NCBI GenBank assembly: GCA_014529385.2
Contig: CM043966.1
Location: forward strand, 111,302,468 to 111,366,467
DNA: 64,000 nucleotides
DNA from: Adiantum capillus-veneris
Taxonomy: Eukaryota; Streptophyta; Polypodiopsida; Polypodiales; Pteridaceae
Direction: 5' to 3'
Below the pieces are notes generated by a model. That model saw only the letters and a program-made list of their open reading frames with translations. It did no database searches and was not told the origin of the DNA. Shown in pieces: positions 45,669-56,811 of this stretch. Each line of letters begins with the position of its first letter. Within the stretch, counting starts at the first letter, position 1. The translations under genes and the position numbers were made by a program.

Positions 45669-45896
45669 TGTATGTAAAATAGGAGATGAGAATCAATTTT
45701 GTTGAACCTGTTCACTTTGGAAATGCTGCTACAGAAACGCCTTCCATAACTTTGAAAATTTCTGTCTTTACATCAATGCGTAGAGGACTTCGTGCTCTTC
45801 GATTGAGGCTATAGATCACCCAAATCGGAGTTCGGATGAAGAAGTTATGATCAAAAGAGTGGATTGCTGTCTACTAGGTCAAAAAACGGCTGCACA

Positions 45897-45990
45897 GAGA
45901 GAGAGAGAGAGAGACAGAGAGAGAGAGAGAGCGACTGACACCTGTGTGTCTGTGTGTGTGAGAGAGAGAGAGAGAGAAACAGACAGAGGG

Positions 45991-46026
<36 letters not shown>

Positions 46027-46068
46027 GGGTCGCACACCTTGCCGTTTGTAAATTTTCCTTACCAGCTA
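45897..46068 (+). repeat. Array internal segment 6, right fragment
   Basis: Resumes after the LINE with GA runs, CGACTGACACCTGTGTG and GTATGGGTCGCACACC, directly before LTR 7. Confidence 0.75.
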
Positions 46069-47044
46069 TGTTGGTGTTTAGCGACCGTTGCAGCCTTTGA
46101 GTGCAATGCATGACACCATGGTGAAGGGTGGATATTTTCTTGGTTGGGGTACCAACATTGTACCTTTTTCTAACAAGGTATCTGTGGCTCTGACGATTGA
46201 GTTTCCACGACAAAATTTGACACTAGTTGTGGGCAAAGCCTTGAATGTGGTGTTGGCGGAGCCATAAGAGTTGATTCACTCATCAACTACGTCACCAGTG
46301 GCTATGATGTTGGTTGTGGAACTGTATACGTGGTGCAAGATTTAGTGATTCGCATTATCGACTCTGTGTTAGTTGGGATGCATCCAACCGTCAGGCAACT
46401 CTTGCCTCACTGTCCGCCAAGAGAGAAAAGCTATAACAATAGCTTCGTAAGGTTGAGAAGTATGTTTGAGAGCTTGAAACTACGATTAGCCAAGTTGGGA
46501 ATGTGCTAAAAGGGTTTGAATGTTTCCTTTCATCAACATTGAGATGCAGGCAATTTGAGCCAACCAAAACAGTTTTTTTCCCTCGCCAGAATATTCCTTT
46601 TCGCCGGAATATTATGGCCGGACATCGGCCGGAAAGTGGTCGGAACACGATCGATCGGTTGGCCGGTGGTCGGAAGTCAATGGTCGGTGGCCGGTGTCCG
46701 AATTCAATGGCCGGTGGTCGAATTCAAAAGCGGACTTGTCTTCTCTAGGGTGGCCACACATGGAGGGATTGAAGGGTCCGATTTGGACTTATCTACACAA
46801 GGGTGGCTACACATGGCTGCCTCTCATGAGAGAGGGCAGCCCTTTTGGAGGCCATTTCTACACATTTCATAGTGTGAAGTTGATGCAACAAGGTGAGTGT
46901 GAGGTGGTGAGAGGGAAGCAAGGCGGGAGCTCCATTAAGAGTATAATCCCTTTGTAAACTACTTCTTGTTTTGAAGTACTAAATCCATTGAGTGGCTGCT
47001 TTTCTGTGGATGTAGCCCACATTGGGTGAACCACGTATATCGTG

Positions 47045-47096
<52 letters not shown>

Positions 47097-47130
47097 TCTA
47101 AAAATCTTTTGTGTGTGAAATTTATCTCAT
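46069..47130 (+). repeat. Array LTR 7, 3'-truncated, left arm of an inverted repeat
   Basis: About 1,060 bp from TGTTGG to GAAATTTATCTCAT; the last 80 bp or so (CTCCATTAAG...CTAACA) are missing. An inverted LTR follows immediately. Confidence 0.8.
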
Positions 47131-47218
47131 TTACCAGGTGTTAGGAAATATGACATAGCTAAATAGATATTTGAGTAGATTACTTAATGGAGAGAGATAC
47201 ATTTCACACACAAAAGAT

Positions 47219-47293
<75 letters not shown>

Positions 47294-48304
47294 TACACAC
47301 GATATACGTGGTTCACCCAATGTGGGCTACGTCCACGGGAAAGCAGCCACTCAATGGTTTTAGTACTTAAAAACAAGAAGTAGTTTACAAAGGGATTATA
47401 CCCTTAATGGAGCTCCTGCCTTGCTTCACTCTCACCACCTCACACTCACCTTGTTGCATCAACTTCACACTATGAAATGTGTATAAATGGCCTCCAAAAG
47501 CACTGCCCTCTCTCATGAGAGGCAGCCATGTGTAGCCGCCCTTGTGTAGATAAGTCCAAATCGGACCCTTCAATCCGCCCATGTGTGGCCGCCCTTGAGA
47601 AGACAAGTCCGCTTTTGAATTCGGCCACCGGCCACCGGCCATTGACTTCCGACCACCGGCCATCGGCCATTGACTACCGGCCACTGGCCAATCGACCAGT
47701 CGTGTTCCGACCACTTTCTGGCCGCCGTCCAGCCATAATATTCCGGGGAGGGAAAAAAACTATTTTGGTTGTCTCAGATTGCCTGCATCTCAATGTTGAT
47801 GAAAGGAAACATTCAAACCCTTTTAGCACATTCCCAACTTGGCTAATCGTAGTTTCAAGCTCTCAAACCTATTTCTCAACCTAACGAAGCTCCTCTTATA
47901 GCTTTTCTGTCTTGGCGGAAAGTGAGGCAAGAGTTGCTTGGCGGCTGGATGCATCCCAACTAAGACATAGTCGATAATGCGAATCACCAAATCCTGCACC
48001 ACGTACACATTTCCACAACCAACATCAGAAGCACGGGTGACGTAGTTGATGAGTGAATCAACTCTTATGGCTCCGCCAACACCGCATTCAAGGCTTTTCC
48101 CACCACTAGTGTCAGATTTTGTAGTGGCAACTCAATCGTCAGAGGCACAGATACCTTGTTAGAGAAAGTTACAACATTGGTGTCCCAACCAAGCAAATGT
48201 CCACCCTTCACCATGGTGTCATCCATTGCACTCACAGGCTGCAACGGTTGGTAAACACCAACATAACTGGTAAGGAAAATTTACAAACGGAAGGTGTGCG
48301 ACCC

Positions 48305-48400
<96 letters not shown>

Positions 48401-48459
48401 ATAAGTATCAGTCGTGCTCTCTCTCTCTCTCCAATCGTTGAGTCTCGTTGATCTCTCTC
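47131..48459 (-). repeat. Inverted array block: LTR 8 plus part of an internal segment
   Basis: On the plus strand it opens TTACCAGG, the reverse of the post-LTR CCTGGTAA, then the inverted LTR (47139-48263, full length, about 1,125 bp). The inverted pre-LTR internal sequence follows to GTTGATCTCTCTCTC. Forward orientation returns near 48475 (CACCCTGTGTG-like). It contains a long CT run at 47223-47290 (GA on plus). Confidence 0.85.
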
Positions 48460-48480
48460 TCATCGTACCCATCGTACCCT

Positions 48481-48560
<80 letters not shown>

Positions 48561-48764
48561 ATGGGTCATTATTTTTTGTTGTTGTGCATGTGTATGTGTG
48601 TGTGTGTGAGAGAGAGAGCGAGTGAGAGAGAGAGAAAGAGAGAAAGAGCATGAGTCACATCATTGGGAGAACATGGGAATAAAACGCAAGGAGAATTGAT
48701 ATATTGCAGCTACACCCCATAGCGCCGTGTCTGCAACAACTAATCATGTTTGCGTGTGCGTGCG

Positions 48765-48803
<39 letters not shown>

Positions 48804-49237
48804 GCAAATTCAGCAAGTTAAAATACACTAAAACTGATTATTTGTGAACACTGGTTCCAATTAAGCATTTCATAAGGTTCATGAATCACAAAAGCCCTCA
48901 AATTTGAAGGGAACCAATTAAGCATTTCATAAGGTTCATGAATCACAAAAAGCCCTCAAATTTGAAGGGGTGACCTACTACTTTTCCTTTTTCAGAAGGT
49001 TCCTTTTTATTTCTACACAAATTGGAAGGGCATACAGATAAGTTTTTCTAAATTTTTGTACAATTTACATCTACACTATTCTTTCTATACTATTTATAAT
49101 GGAGATTCAAAGTTTCCAAGAAGGAGAGGGATTCCACACGTTAGCTCTTGGAGCGTTTGCACGGACTTGCAGTGCAAATGCACCTTTCAAATGAAATTTG
49201 GAAACTTAAACTATGCTGTTCAGACCTATAGCCGCTC

Positions 49238-49275
<38 letters not shown>

Positions 49276-49450
49276 CACACACACACACACACACACACAA
49301 GGATTGGCGTCTATGTGTGTGTGAGAGAGAGACATCAACGAGACTCAACGATTGGAGGGAGAGAGAGAGAGAGAGAGAGCACGACTGACACCTCTGTGTT
49401 TGTGTGTGTGTGTGTGAGAGAGACAAAGAGAGAGAGAGAGGGGGGGGGGG

Positions 49451-49524
<74 letters not shown>

Positions 49525-49568
49525 GGGTGTCGCACACCTTGCCGTTTGTAAATTTTCCTTACCAGCTA
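48460..49568 (+). repeat. Array internal segment 8, forward, 5'-truncated
   Basis: Starts at CATCGTACCCATCGTACCC, a small duplication at the inversion junction. It contains a private tandem duplication of about 57 bp (about 48857-48911 and 48914-48969, ATTAAGCATTTCATAAGG). Confidence 0.78.
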
Positions 49569-50578
49569 TGTTGGTGTTTAGCAACCCTTGCAGCCTGTGA
49601 GTGCAATGGATGACACCATGGTGAAGGGTGGTCATTTTCTTGGTTGGGGTACCAACGTTGCAACTTTCTCTAACAAGGTATCTGTGGCTCTGACGATTGA
49701 GTTGCCACTACAAAATTTGAGACTAGTGGTGGGCGAAGCCTTGAACGTGGTGTTGGCGGAGCCATAAGAGTTGATTAACTCATCAACTACGTCACCCGTG
49801 GCTGTGATGTTGGTTGTGGAACTGTGTACGTGGTGCAGGATTTGGTGATTCGCATTATCGACTCTGTCTTAGTTGGGATGCATCCAACCGTCAGCCAACT
49901 CTTGCCTCACTATCCGCCAAGAGTGAAAAGCTATAAGAGGAGCTTCGTTAGGTTCAGAAATAGGTTAAAGAGCTTGAAACTACGATTAGCCAAGTTGGGA
50001 ATGTGCTAAAAGGGTTTGAATGTTTCCTTTCATCAACATTGAAATGCAGGCAATTTGAGACAACCAAAAGAGTTTTTTTCCCTCGCCGGAATATTCCTTT
50101 TCACTAGAATATTATGCCGGACGGCGGTCGGAAAGTGGTCAGAACATGACTGGTCGGTTGGCCGGTGGCTGATAGTTAATGGCCGGTGGCCGGTGGTGGA
50201 AAGTCAATGGCCGGTGGCCGGTGGGCGAATTCAAAAGTGGACTTCTCTTCTCAAGGGCTGCCACACGTGGGCGGATTGAAGGGTCCGATTTGGACTTATC
50301 TACACAAGGGCGGCTACACATGGCTGCCTCTCATGAGAGAGGGCAACCCTTTTGGAGGCCATTTCTACACATTTCATAGTGTGAAGTTGATGCAACAAGG
50401 TGAGTGTGAGGTGGTGAGAGTGAAGCAAGGCGGGAAGGCGGGAGCTCCTTTAAGGGTCTAATCCCTTTGTAAACTACTTCTTGTTTTGAAGTACTAAAGC
50501 CATTGAGTGGCTGCTTTCCCATGGACGTAGCCCACATTCGGTGAACCACGTATATCGTGTGTACTCTCTCTCTCTCTC
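49569..50578 (+). repeat. Array LTR 9, 3'-truncated
   Basis: It ends inside its CT run at about 50578 and jumps to ACACTCTCGAGTGTGTG of the late internal segment. The deletion is therefore bounded by microsatellites. A short GGCGGGAA duplication at 50430 breaks the small conserved frame seen in other copies. Confidence 0.78.
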
Positions 50579-50677
50579 ACACTCTCGAGTGTGTGTGTGT
50601 GTGTCACACACACACACACACACAGATTGTCATCTATGTGTGTGTGTGAGAGAGAAAGATCAACGAGACTCAACGAT

Positions 50678-50721
<44 letters not shown>

Positions 50722-50729
50722 ACAACTGA

Positions 50730-50798
<69 letters not shown>

Positions 50799-50862
50799 TA
50801 GAGAAACAGAGAGAGATTATGGGTCGCACACCTTGCCGTTTGTAAATTTTCCTTACCAGCTA
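50579..50862 (+). repeat. Array internal segment 9, late part only
   Basis: Only CTCGAGTGTG, AC/TG/GA runs, GATCAACGAGACTC and GTCGCACACCTTGCC remain. The preceding 800 bp or so are deleted. Confidence 0.75.
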
Positions 50863-51795
50863 TGTTGGTGTTTAGCGACCGTTGCAACCTTCAAGTGCAA
50901 TGGATGACACCGTGGTGAAGGGTGGACATTTTCTTGGTTGGGGTACAAACGTTGTAAATTTTTCTAACAAGGTTTCTGTGGCTATGACGATTGAGTTGCC
51001 ACTACAAAATATGACACTAGTGGTGGGCAAAGCCTTCAATGTGGTGTTGGCGGAGCCATAAGAGTTGATTCACTCATTAACTACGTCACCCGTGGCTCTG
51101 ATGTTGGTTGTGGAAATGTGTACGTGGCGCAATCTTCGTGATTCGCATTATCGACTCTGTCTTAGTTGGGATGCATCCAACCGTCAGTCAACTCTTGCCT
51201 CACTGTCCACCAAGAGAGAAAAGCTATGAGAGGAGCTTCATAAGGTTGAGAAATATGTTTGAGAGCTTGAAACTACGATTAGTCAAGTTGGGAATGTGCT
51301 AAAAGGGTTTGAATGTTTCCTTTTATCAACATTGAGATGCAGCAATTTGAGACAACCAAAAAAGTTTTTTTCCCTCGCCAGAATATTCTTTTTCGTCGAA
51401 ATATTATGGCCGGACGCCGGCCGAAAAGTGGTCAGAACACGACCAGTCGGTTGGCCGGTGGCCGATGGCCGAATTCAAAAGCGGACTTGTCTTCTCAAGG
51501 GCGGCCACACATGGGCGGATTGAAGGGTCCGATTTGGACTTATCTACACAAGCGCGGCTACACATGGCTGCCCCTCATGAGAGAGGGCAGCCCTTTTGGA
51601 GGCCTTTTCTACACATTTCATAGTGTGAAGTTGATGCAACGAGGTGAGTGTGAGGTGGTGAGAGTGAAGCAAGGCGGGAGCTCCATTAAGGGTATAATCC
51701 CTTTGTAAACTACTTCTTGTTTTGAAGTACTAAAGCCATTAGGTGGCTGGTTTCTCGTGGGCGTAGCCCACATTGGGTGAACCATGTATATCGTG

Positions 51796-51848
<53 letters not shown>

Positions 51849-51933
51849 CTATAATCTTTTGTGTGTGAAATTTATCTCTCTCCATTAAGTAATCTACTCA
51901 AATATCTATTTAGCTACGTCATATTTCCTACCA
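50863..51933 (+). repeat. Array LTR 10
   Basis: Full length, about 1,071 bp. The terminal CTAACA has become CTACCA and the minisatellite is short. Confidence 0.8.
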
Positions 51934-52061
51934 CCTGGTAGGTGCACACACGATGTTGTTGACACAAAATAAGACCAAGCTCGCCTTGAGTGTGTGTGTG
52001 TGTGTGTGTGTTGTGTCTAAGAGAGAGGATTGTCATGCATATTTTCTGCTACCCACCGCAC

Positions 52062-52150
<89 letters not shown>

Positions 52151-52211
52151 ATGGCTCATTATTTTTTGTTGTTGTGCATGTGTATATGTGTGTGTGTGAG
52201 AGAGAGAGAGT

Positions 52212-52269
<58 letters not shown>

Positions 52270-52402
52270 ATGAGTCAGATCACTTGGATATCATGGGAGA
52301 GAAAACGCAAGGAGAATTGATATACTGCAGCTACACCCCATAGCGCCGTGTCTGCAACAAGTAATTGTGTGTGCGTTTGCGTGCGCACTCGCGCGCGCAC
52401 GC

Positions 52403-52434
<32 letters not shown>

Positions 52435-52930
52435 GCAAATTTAGCAAGTTAAAATACAGTAAAACCGATTATTTGTGAACGCTGGTTCCAATTAAGCATT
52501 TCATAAGGTTCATGAATCACAAAAAGGCCTCAAATTTGAAGGGTGACCTACTACTTTTCCTTTTTCAGAAGGTTCCTTTTTTTTTCTACACAAATTGGAA
52601 GGGCATACAGATATGTTTTTCTAAATTTTTCTACAATTTATATCTACACTATTCTATCTATACTATTTATAATGGAGATTAAAATTTTCCAAGAAGGAGA
52701 TGGCTTCCACACATCAGCTCTTGGAGCGTTTGAACGGAATTGCAGTGCAAATGCACCTTTCAAATGGAATTTGGAAACTTAAGCTATGCTGTACAGACTT
52801 ATAGCCACTCGAGTGTGTGTGTGTGTGTTTGAGACACACACACACAGATTGGCGTCTATGTGTGTGTGTGTGAGAGAGGGATCAACGAGACTCAACGATT
52901 GGAGAGAGAGAAAGAGAGCACGACTCACAC

Positions 52931-53026
<96 letters not shown>

Positions 53027-53068
53027 GGGTTGCACACCTTGCCGTTTGTAAATTTTTCTTACTAGCTA
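51934..53068 (+). repeat. Array internal segment 10
   Basis: Complete block order including GATTGTCATGCAT (variant of GACCGTCATGCAT). Long GA runs at 52100-52148 and 52200-52268 and a TG run of about 60 bp near 52932-52992. Confidence 0.78.
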
Positions 53069-53576
53069 TGTTGGTGTTTAGCGACCGTTGCAGCCTGTGA
53101 GTGCAATGGATGACACCATGGTGAAGGGTGGACATTTTATTGGTTTGGGTACCAACGTTGTAACTTTCTCTAACAAGGTATCTGTGCCTCTAACGATTGA
53201 GTTGCCACTACAAAATTTGACACTAGTGGTGGGCGAAGCCTTGAATGTGGTGTTGGCGGAGCCATAAGAGTTTATTAACTCATCAACTACGTCACCCGTG
53301 GCTCTGATGTTGGTTGTGGAACTGTGTACGTAGTGCAGGATTTAGTGATTCGCATTATCGACTCTGTCTTAGTTGGGATGCATCCAACCGTCAGGCAACT
53401 CTTGCCTCACTATCCGCCAAGAGAGAAAATCTATAAGAGGAGCTTCGTTAGGTTGAGAAATAGGTTTCAGAGCTTGAAACTACAATTAGCCAAGTTGGGA
53501 ATGTGCTAAAAGGGTTTGAATGTTTCCTTTCATCAACATTTAGATGCAGGCAATTTGAGACAACCAAAAAAGTTTC
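53069..53576 (+). repeat. Array LTR 11, right edge of the array
   Basis: Only the first half of the LTR, to ACAACCAAAAAAGTTTC. It is followed at 53577-53655 by a diverged second copy of AAAGGGTTTGAATGTTTC...CAACCAGAAACGTTTC, then unique DNA. Confidence 0.78.
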
Positions 53577-53655
53577 GAATGTTTCAAAAAGGGTTTGAAT
53601 GTTTCATTTCATCAAAATTGAGGTGCAAGCAATTTGAAACAACCAGAAACGTTTC

Positions 53656-54360
53656 AGCTTGAGGATATGTTGTTTTCCTTATTGATTGTCATGTCATCTG
53701 TGGTTGAGGAGCATACATTTGGTTGTGATTCTGATAATAGAATGGATGGCATTGGTCAAAGTTGTAAGTTAACTAGCCTACAAGGCATGGACCAAGTTAA
53801 TATGTAAAGCGTAGATGGACACAATCCAAGGATGGTAAAAGGATCAAGAATGCAAGTGAACTAGATTTTGATGATGATGATGACATTGATCATATATCCT
53901 AGTAACAGTTTGTGGTGGAAACTTTACTACATGTGTAGCATTCACTCAGTCACATGGGTTTGGTTGTTGTTTAGGGATTATATGAATATATGGGTTTGGA
54001 TTATATATATGATTCCACAACTTTTGTGGTTCTCAGTGGATGGTATGACTTTAGCATCAGAGGTGGGTGCTCATGCACAAGGCATGAAAAATATTTAATG
54101 CTCTAGAGTTCATCATATATAGAAATTAATGATCAATAATAAGATGAAATGAGTGTCTCAAAGATAGCGCAAACTTTGATATGACTTCATAAGGTTGTGC
54201 CTATTTTGCTGAACGTTTACCTTATGGTGATCAATGTCATTTATAGTTTAGATACAAATAGTTGAGTGTCCAATTTTTCATGACATGAGTGCTCAAACAC
54301 TTTTCTCAAATACGTGTGCATGTGTGCGCGTATGTGTGTGTGTGTGTGTGTGTTTCAGAG
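53656..54360. other. Unique DNA, no gene recognised
   Basis: About 700 bp right of the array. A 76-codon frame at 53868-54098 begins with a run of Met codons (GATGATGATGA repeat) and has no recognisable motif, so I do not call it. A TG run lies at about 54328-54352. Confidence 0.5.
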
Positions 54361-54762
54361 AGATAGATAGATAGATAGATAGATAGATTTTATTATTGTC
54401 CTCGGAGGTCAAATATGACCTATGGGACCAAAGTTACATGTGATGTAGTATGTGTATGGCTGATGAGTGACTCTCGATGCTCCAAAATTGTGGTGATGAG
54501 AGTCGCAATGGAGAGCCCACACATTGGCCGGGAGAGGAAAGTGTGTAGGTCTAAGTTATGGCTGAAAATGTCAGAGAAGCAAGTTCGGATGTGACCAAAA
54601 GCTGAGCACTCTAGTAGTGCGTGGTACTCAAACTCTCAAACTTGCAGTGAGCACAATGTGCACAGTAAATTTGACTCTTCTCCATTGCCCCAACGCCCTA
54701 TCTCGCATCGAAGGAAATGGGAGCTAAAGCTGAATGGATGCAATAGTGCGTATCACCGACAA
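54361..54762 (-). mobile_element. 5'-truncated LINE copy of the same family
   Basis: About 400 bp highly similar to 42338-42730, same orientation, with a (GATA)n tail of about seven units. It covers only the ORF2 C-terminal Cys-rich part and the 3' end. Similarity stops near CGACAAG. A typical dead-on-arrival copy. Confidence 0.85.
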
Positions 54763-54854
54763 GTAGGGATTTTAATTACGCGATGATACATTTTGTTAAA
54801 TGTTAATTATTGTTGTTATTATCACTATTTTTTTCATGTTAATAACATATCTAG

Positions 54855-55399
54855 TGTCATGACTTACGAAAACTGGTAGAAAACGTAGAATCGGCGGGGC
54901 AACCACAAACCCCGGCAGGCCCGGCGGGCAAAGCAAGAATCCCGCCGGCCCCGTCATGTACCCCCTCCATATTTGGCGGCTCTATATAACCCTGTAGTAG
55001 ACATCACATCACATCACCGCTTCCTCTAAATTTGGTCATCCTTTAAAATTTAGAAGAACAACTAAAGGTAAAAGAATGATGTTAACCCTCACGGCTCACA
55101 GACACCCTATCACCTACGATGGACGTTGTAACCTACGGCCGACGTTGTATTATTTACTTGTAGAGTCAGGTACCGGGCTTGTCGGTCCAATAGGAAAAGG
55201 GTAAGAGTGATCGCCGATGAGAGGCGCACTCTAGCTGGAACATTCAAGGGATTAGTTGGCTAAGCATGGGTGCCCAGGTGTGAATGGGGTGAGCTCAGAT
55301 AAAAGTCAACTAAACCTAAAATTCACTCATTCTCTCGTTTGTGCAATAGAAGAGTGCTCTTGCTCCATCTCTATCTCCATCTTCTTCTTCTTCACCTCC

Positions 55400-55476
<77 letters not shown>

Positions 55477-55713
55477 TGCGATCGAGCATTACGGCGGCAC
55501 GACGGCGGTGAAGCGGTTGAGCACGACGTAGCGGCGTCTCCTTCTTCTTCGCAGCGAGGAATCCTCCACGGCAGGAGCATAGAGCGGTGAGTGACACACC
55601 ATTGCCCTCTTTTGAGCTTACTAGTTAAGCTAGTTGTGTGCTTGGAGCCGTCTGTGGCTCGCACACAGTGTTAGGCAAGTCCCTTGCTTTGACAGTGCGG
55701 CAAGGAGCGCACA
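54855..55713 (+). repeat. Probable 5' LTR of element 3
   Basis: The right border (CGCACA at 55713) is set by the PBS. The left border is a guess at TGTCATGAC, since no second LTR is available for comparison. It includes a GC-rich CCCGGCGGGC block, a TATA box, a TG-AG microsatellite at 55402-55477 and a GCGGCACGACGGCGG stretch. Confidence 0.5.
54982..54990 (+). promoter_or_regulatory. Candidate TATA box of element 3
   Basis: CTATATAAC downstream of a GC-rich segment within the putative LTR. Confidence 0.55.
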
Positions 55714-55717
55714 TTTT

Positions 55718-55735
55718 TGGCATTGTTGCCGGGGA
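55718..55735 (+). other. Element 3 primer binding site, tRNA-Asp type
   Basis: TGGCATTGTTGCCGGGGA. Plant tRNA-Asp ends CCCCGGCAACGGCGCCA, whose complement is TGGCGCCGTTGCCGGGG; the site differs at three positions (GCC to ATT). Athila-type elements often use this primer. Confidence 0.75.
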
Positions 55736-56811
55736 ATCGCCCTGCACTAAGCCCTAGAGGCACTTTGTGCTTCTCCTATGAGTTGTTTGTAGTAGGAAAG
55801 AAGAAGAAGAGGAAGAGGAATGAGTTATTTTTCTGCAAGTTGTTAATTTCTGTATTGTCTGCAAGTGCTGTGATTTCTGCATAATGTTGTGTTTTCTGTT
55901 TGCACATAGTCTTTGCACAATTAGTAGTCGTTAGCTTGTTCGCAGTGAATGAATAAGTAAGTAGACAATTAGCAATTTCTGTTTGCACACAATCTGTACA
56001 CAGTTTTCTGTCAAGGTTTGCCTGCACACAGTCTTTGCACAATAAGGTAGTGAGAGAGGAAGTAGGTGGACAGTTAGCCCACTATCAGTAAGCAGTTAGC
56101 AGAGTGGTTAGGTAGGTGTTGACAGTGTGTGTGGCCAAGAAAGGGTCACCTAAACCGCGTGCGGACGTCGCCTCAAAAAAAATAAAAATAAAAAATAAAA
56201 TAAATAAATAAAAAATATATATATATATTCAAGCGTGAGTGACTGGGGGGCTACACTAAAATTTTGATCGGGATCGGGATCATTTCCCCAAGCCCAAGCC
56301 CAAGCCCAGGCCCAGGCCTCAATCCTTAGTCTTATGATATATACTAAACTCACTCTTATATATATACCCTACCCCCTCAAGAGGGAATGAGAGCATGTGG
56401 GGCAAGTCCTCCACTCTCCTCCCTTCTCTTCCCACTTGCACCCTTAGACTTTCTAATTTGGGCCTAGTTCCCTACTAGAAATTGACGGTTTTAGGGACTC
56501 CGAGGGCATAAAGTGACCTATCGGAGGGCTGTAAAGCACGGCACGTCCCTCTGACCGAGACGCTCGTTTTGAGCTATCATACGTTCTATTCAATAGCTGG
56601 GTCAGAAAAAAAGGACCAAAAAATCAAACAATAAATAAATAAGACACCCAAAAATACTAGGTGAGCAGCCTTCACCGGCACTCACTAACACTTTTAGGGG
56701 ATCCAAGTCATATGGACCTACGCTCTGGACGAGTGTTAGAGAATGAGCATATTGGTAGTGCCTCCATTTACGCGGGCACCCATTATTCCTCCACACTAGG
56801 TTCTGGACCTT
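55736..56811 (+). other. Element 3 leader between PBS and gag
   Basis: About 1 kb without a convincing ORF. CTGTTTGCACA-AGTCTTTGCACA-type phrases recur several times at 55850-56045. An A-rich AAATAAAAATAAAA run lies at 56176-56220 and an AAGCCC hexamer repeat at 56290-56310. Confidence 0.55.

Larger units (their letters stand above)
42338..45896 (-). mobile_element. L1-like non-LTR retrotransposon (LINE) with internal deletion
   Basis: Minus-strand element with ORF1 (coiled coil plus RRM-like region), ORF2 (apurinic endonuclease plus a partial RT) and a 3' end of (TCTA)n type instead of poly-A. It lies within a GA microsatellite of an array internal segment: the array reads GATTGGAGAGAGA on the left and resumes CAGAGAGAGAG...CGACTGACACCTG on the right. 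A target-site duplication cannot be told from the repeat. At about 3.56 kb it is short for a two-ORF LINE because much of the RT is missing. Confidence 0.88.
19470..53576 (+). repeat. Tandem array of a non-autonomous LTR element (LTR-internal-LTR-internal...)
   Basis: Twelve LTR copies, eleven forward and one inverted, alternate with internal segments of about 0.93-1.15 kb; the period is about 2.1-2.25 kb. The LTR 3' end reads GACGTAGCCCACATTGGGTG and AACCACGTATATCG, then CTAACA. That is the R/U5 style of Ty1/copia LTRs (inference from the family look). The internal segments have no gag or pol and consist of microsatellites joined by conserved unique blocks. Neighbouring elements share LTRs, as expected from unequal recombination between LTRs. 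The array is split by element 2 and by a LINE. The LTR 5' border is uncertain: TGTTGGTGTTTAGC is used here, but a border about 50 bp further upstream (TGGGTCGC, just after a GA run) is possible. Confidence 0.75.

Noticed and set aside
19470-53576. Possibility that the array is a CRISPR locus or a tandem gene cluster
   Set aside because: The repeat units are kilobases long with LTR-type ends, shared microsatellites and no spacer pattern or conserved long ORF. A retroelement array explains all features.
53868-54098. 76-codon plus-strand frame with Trp-rich translation
   Set aside because: It begins in a GATGAT repeat, shows no domain, and could arise by chance in AT-rich DNA.
54361-54390. GATA repeat as a telomere-like or sex-chromosome GATA satellite
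   Set aside because: It is only about seven units and sits exactly at the LINE 3' end, so it is the element tail.
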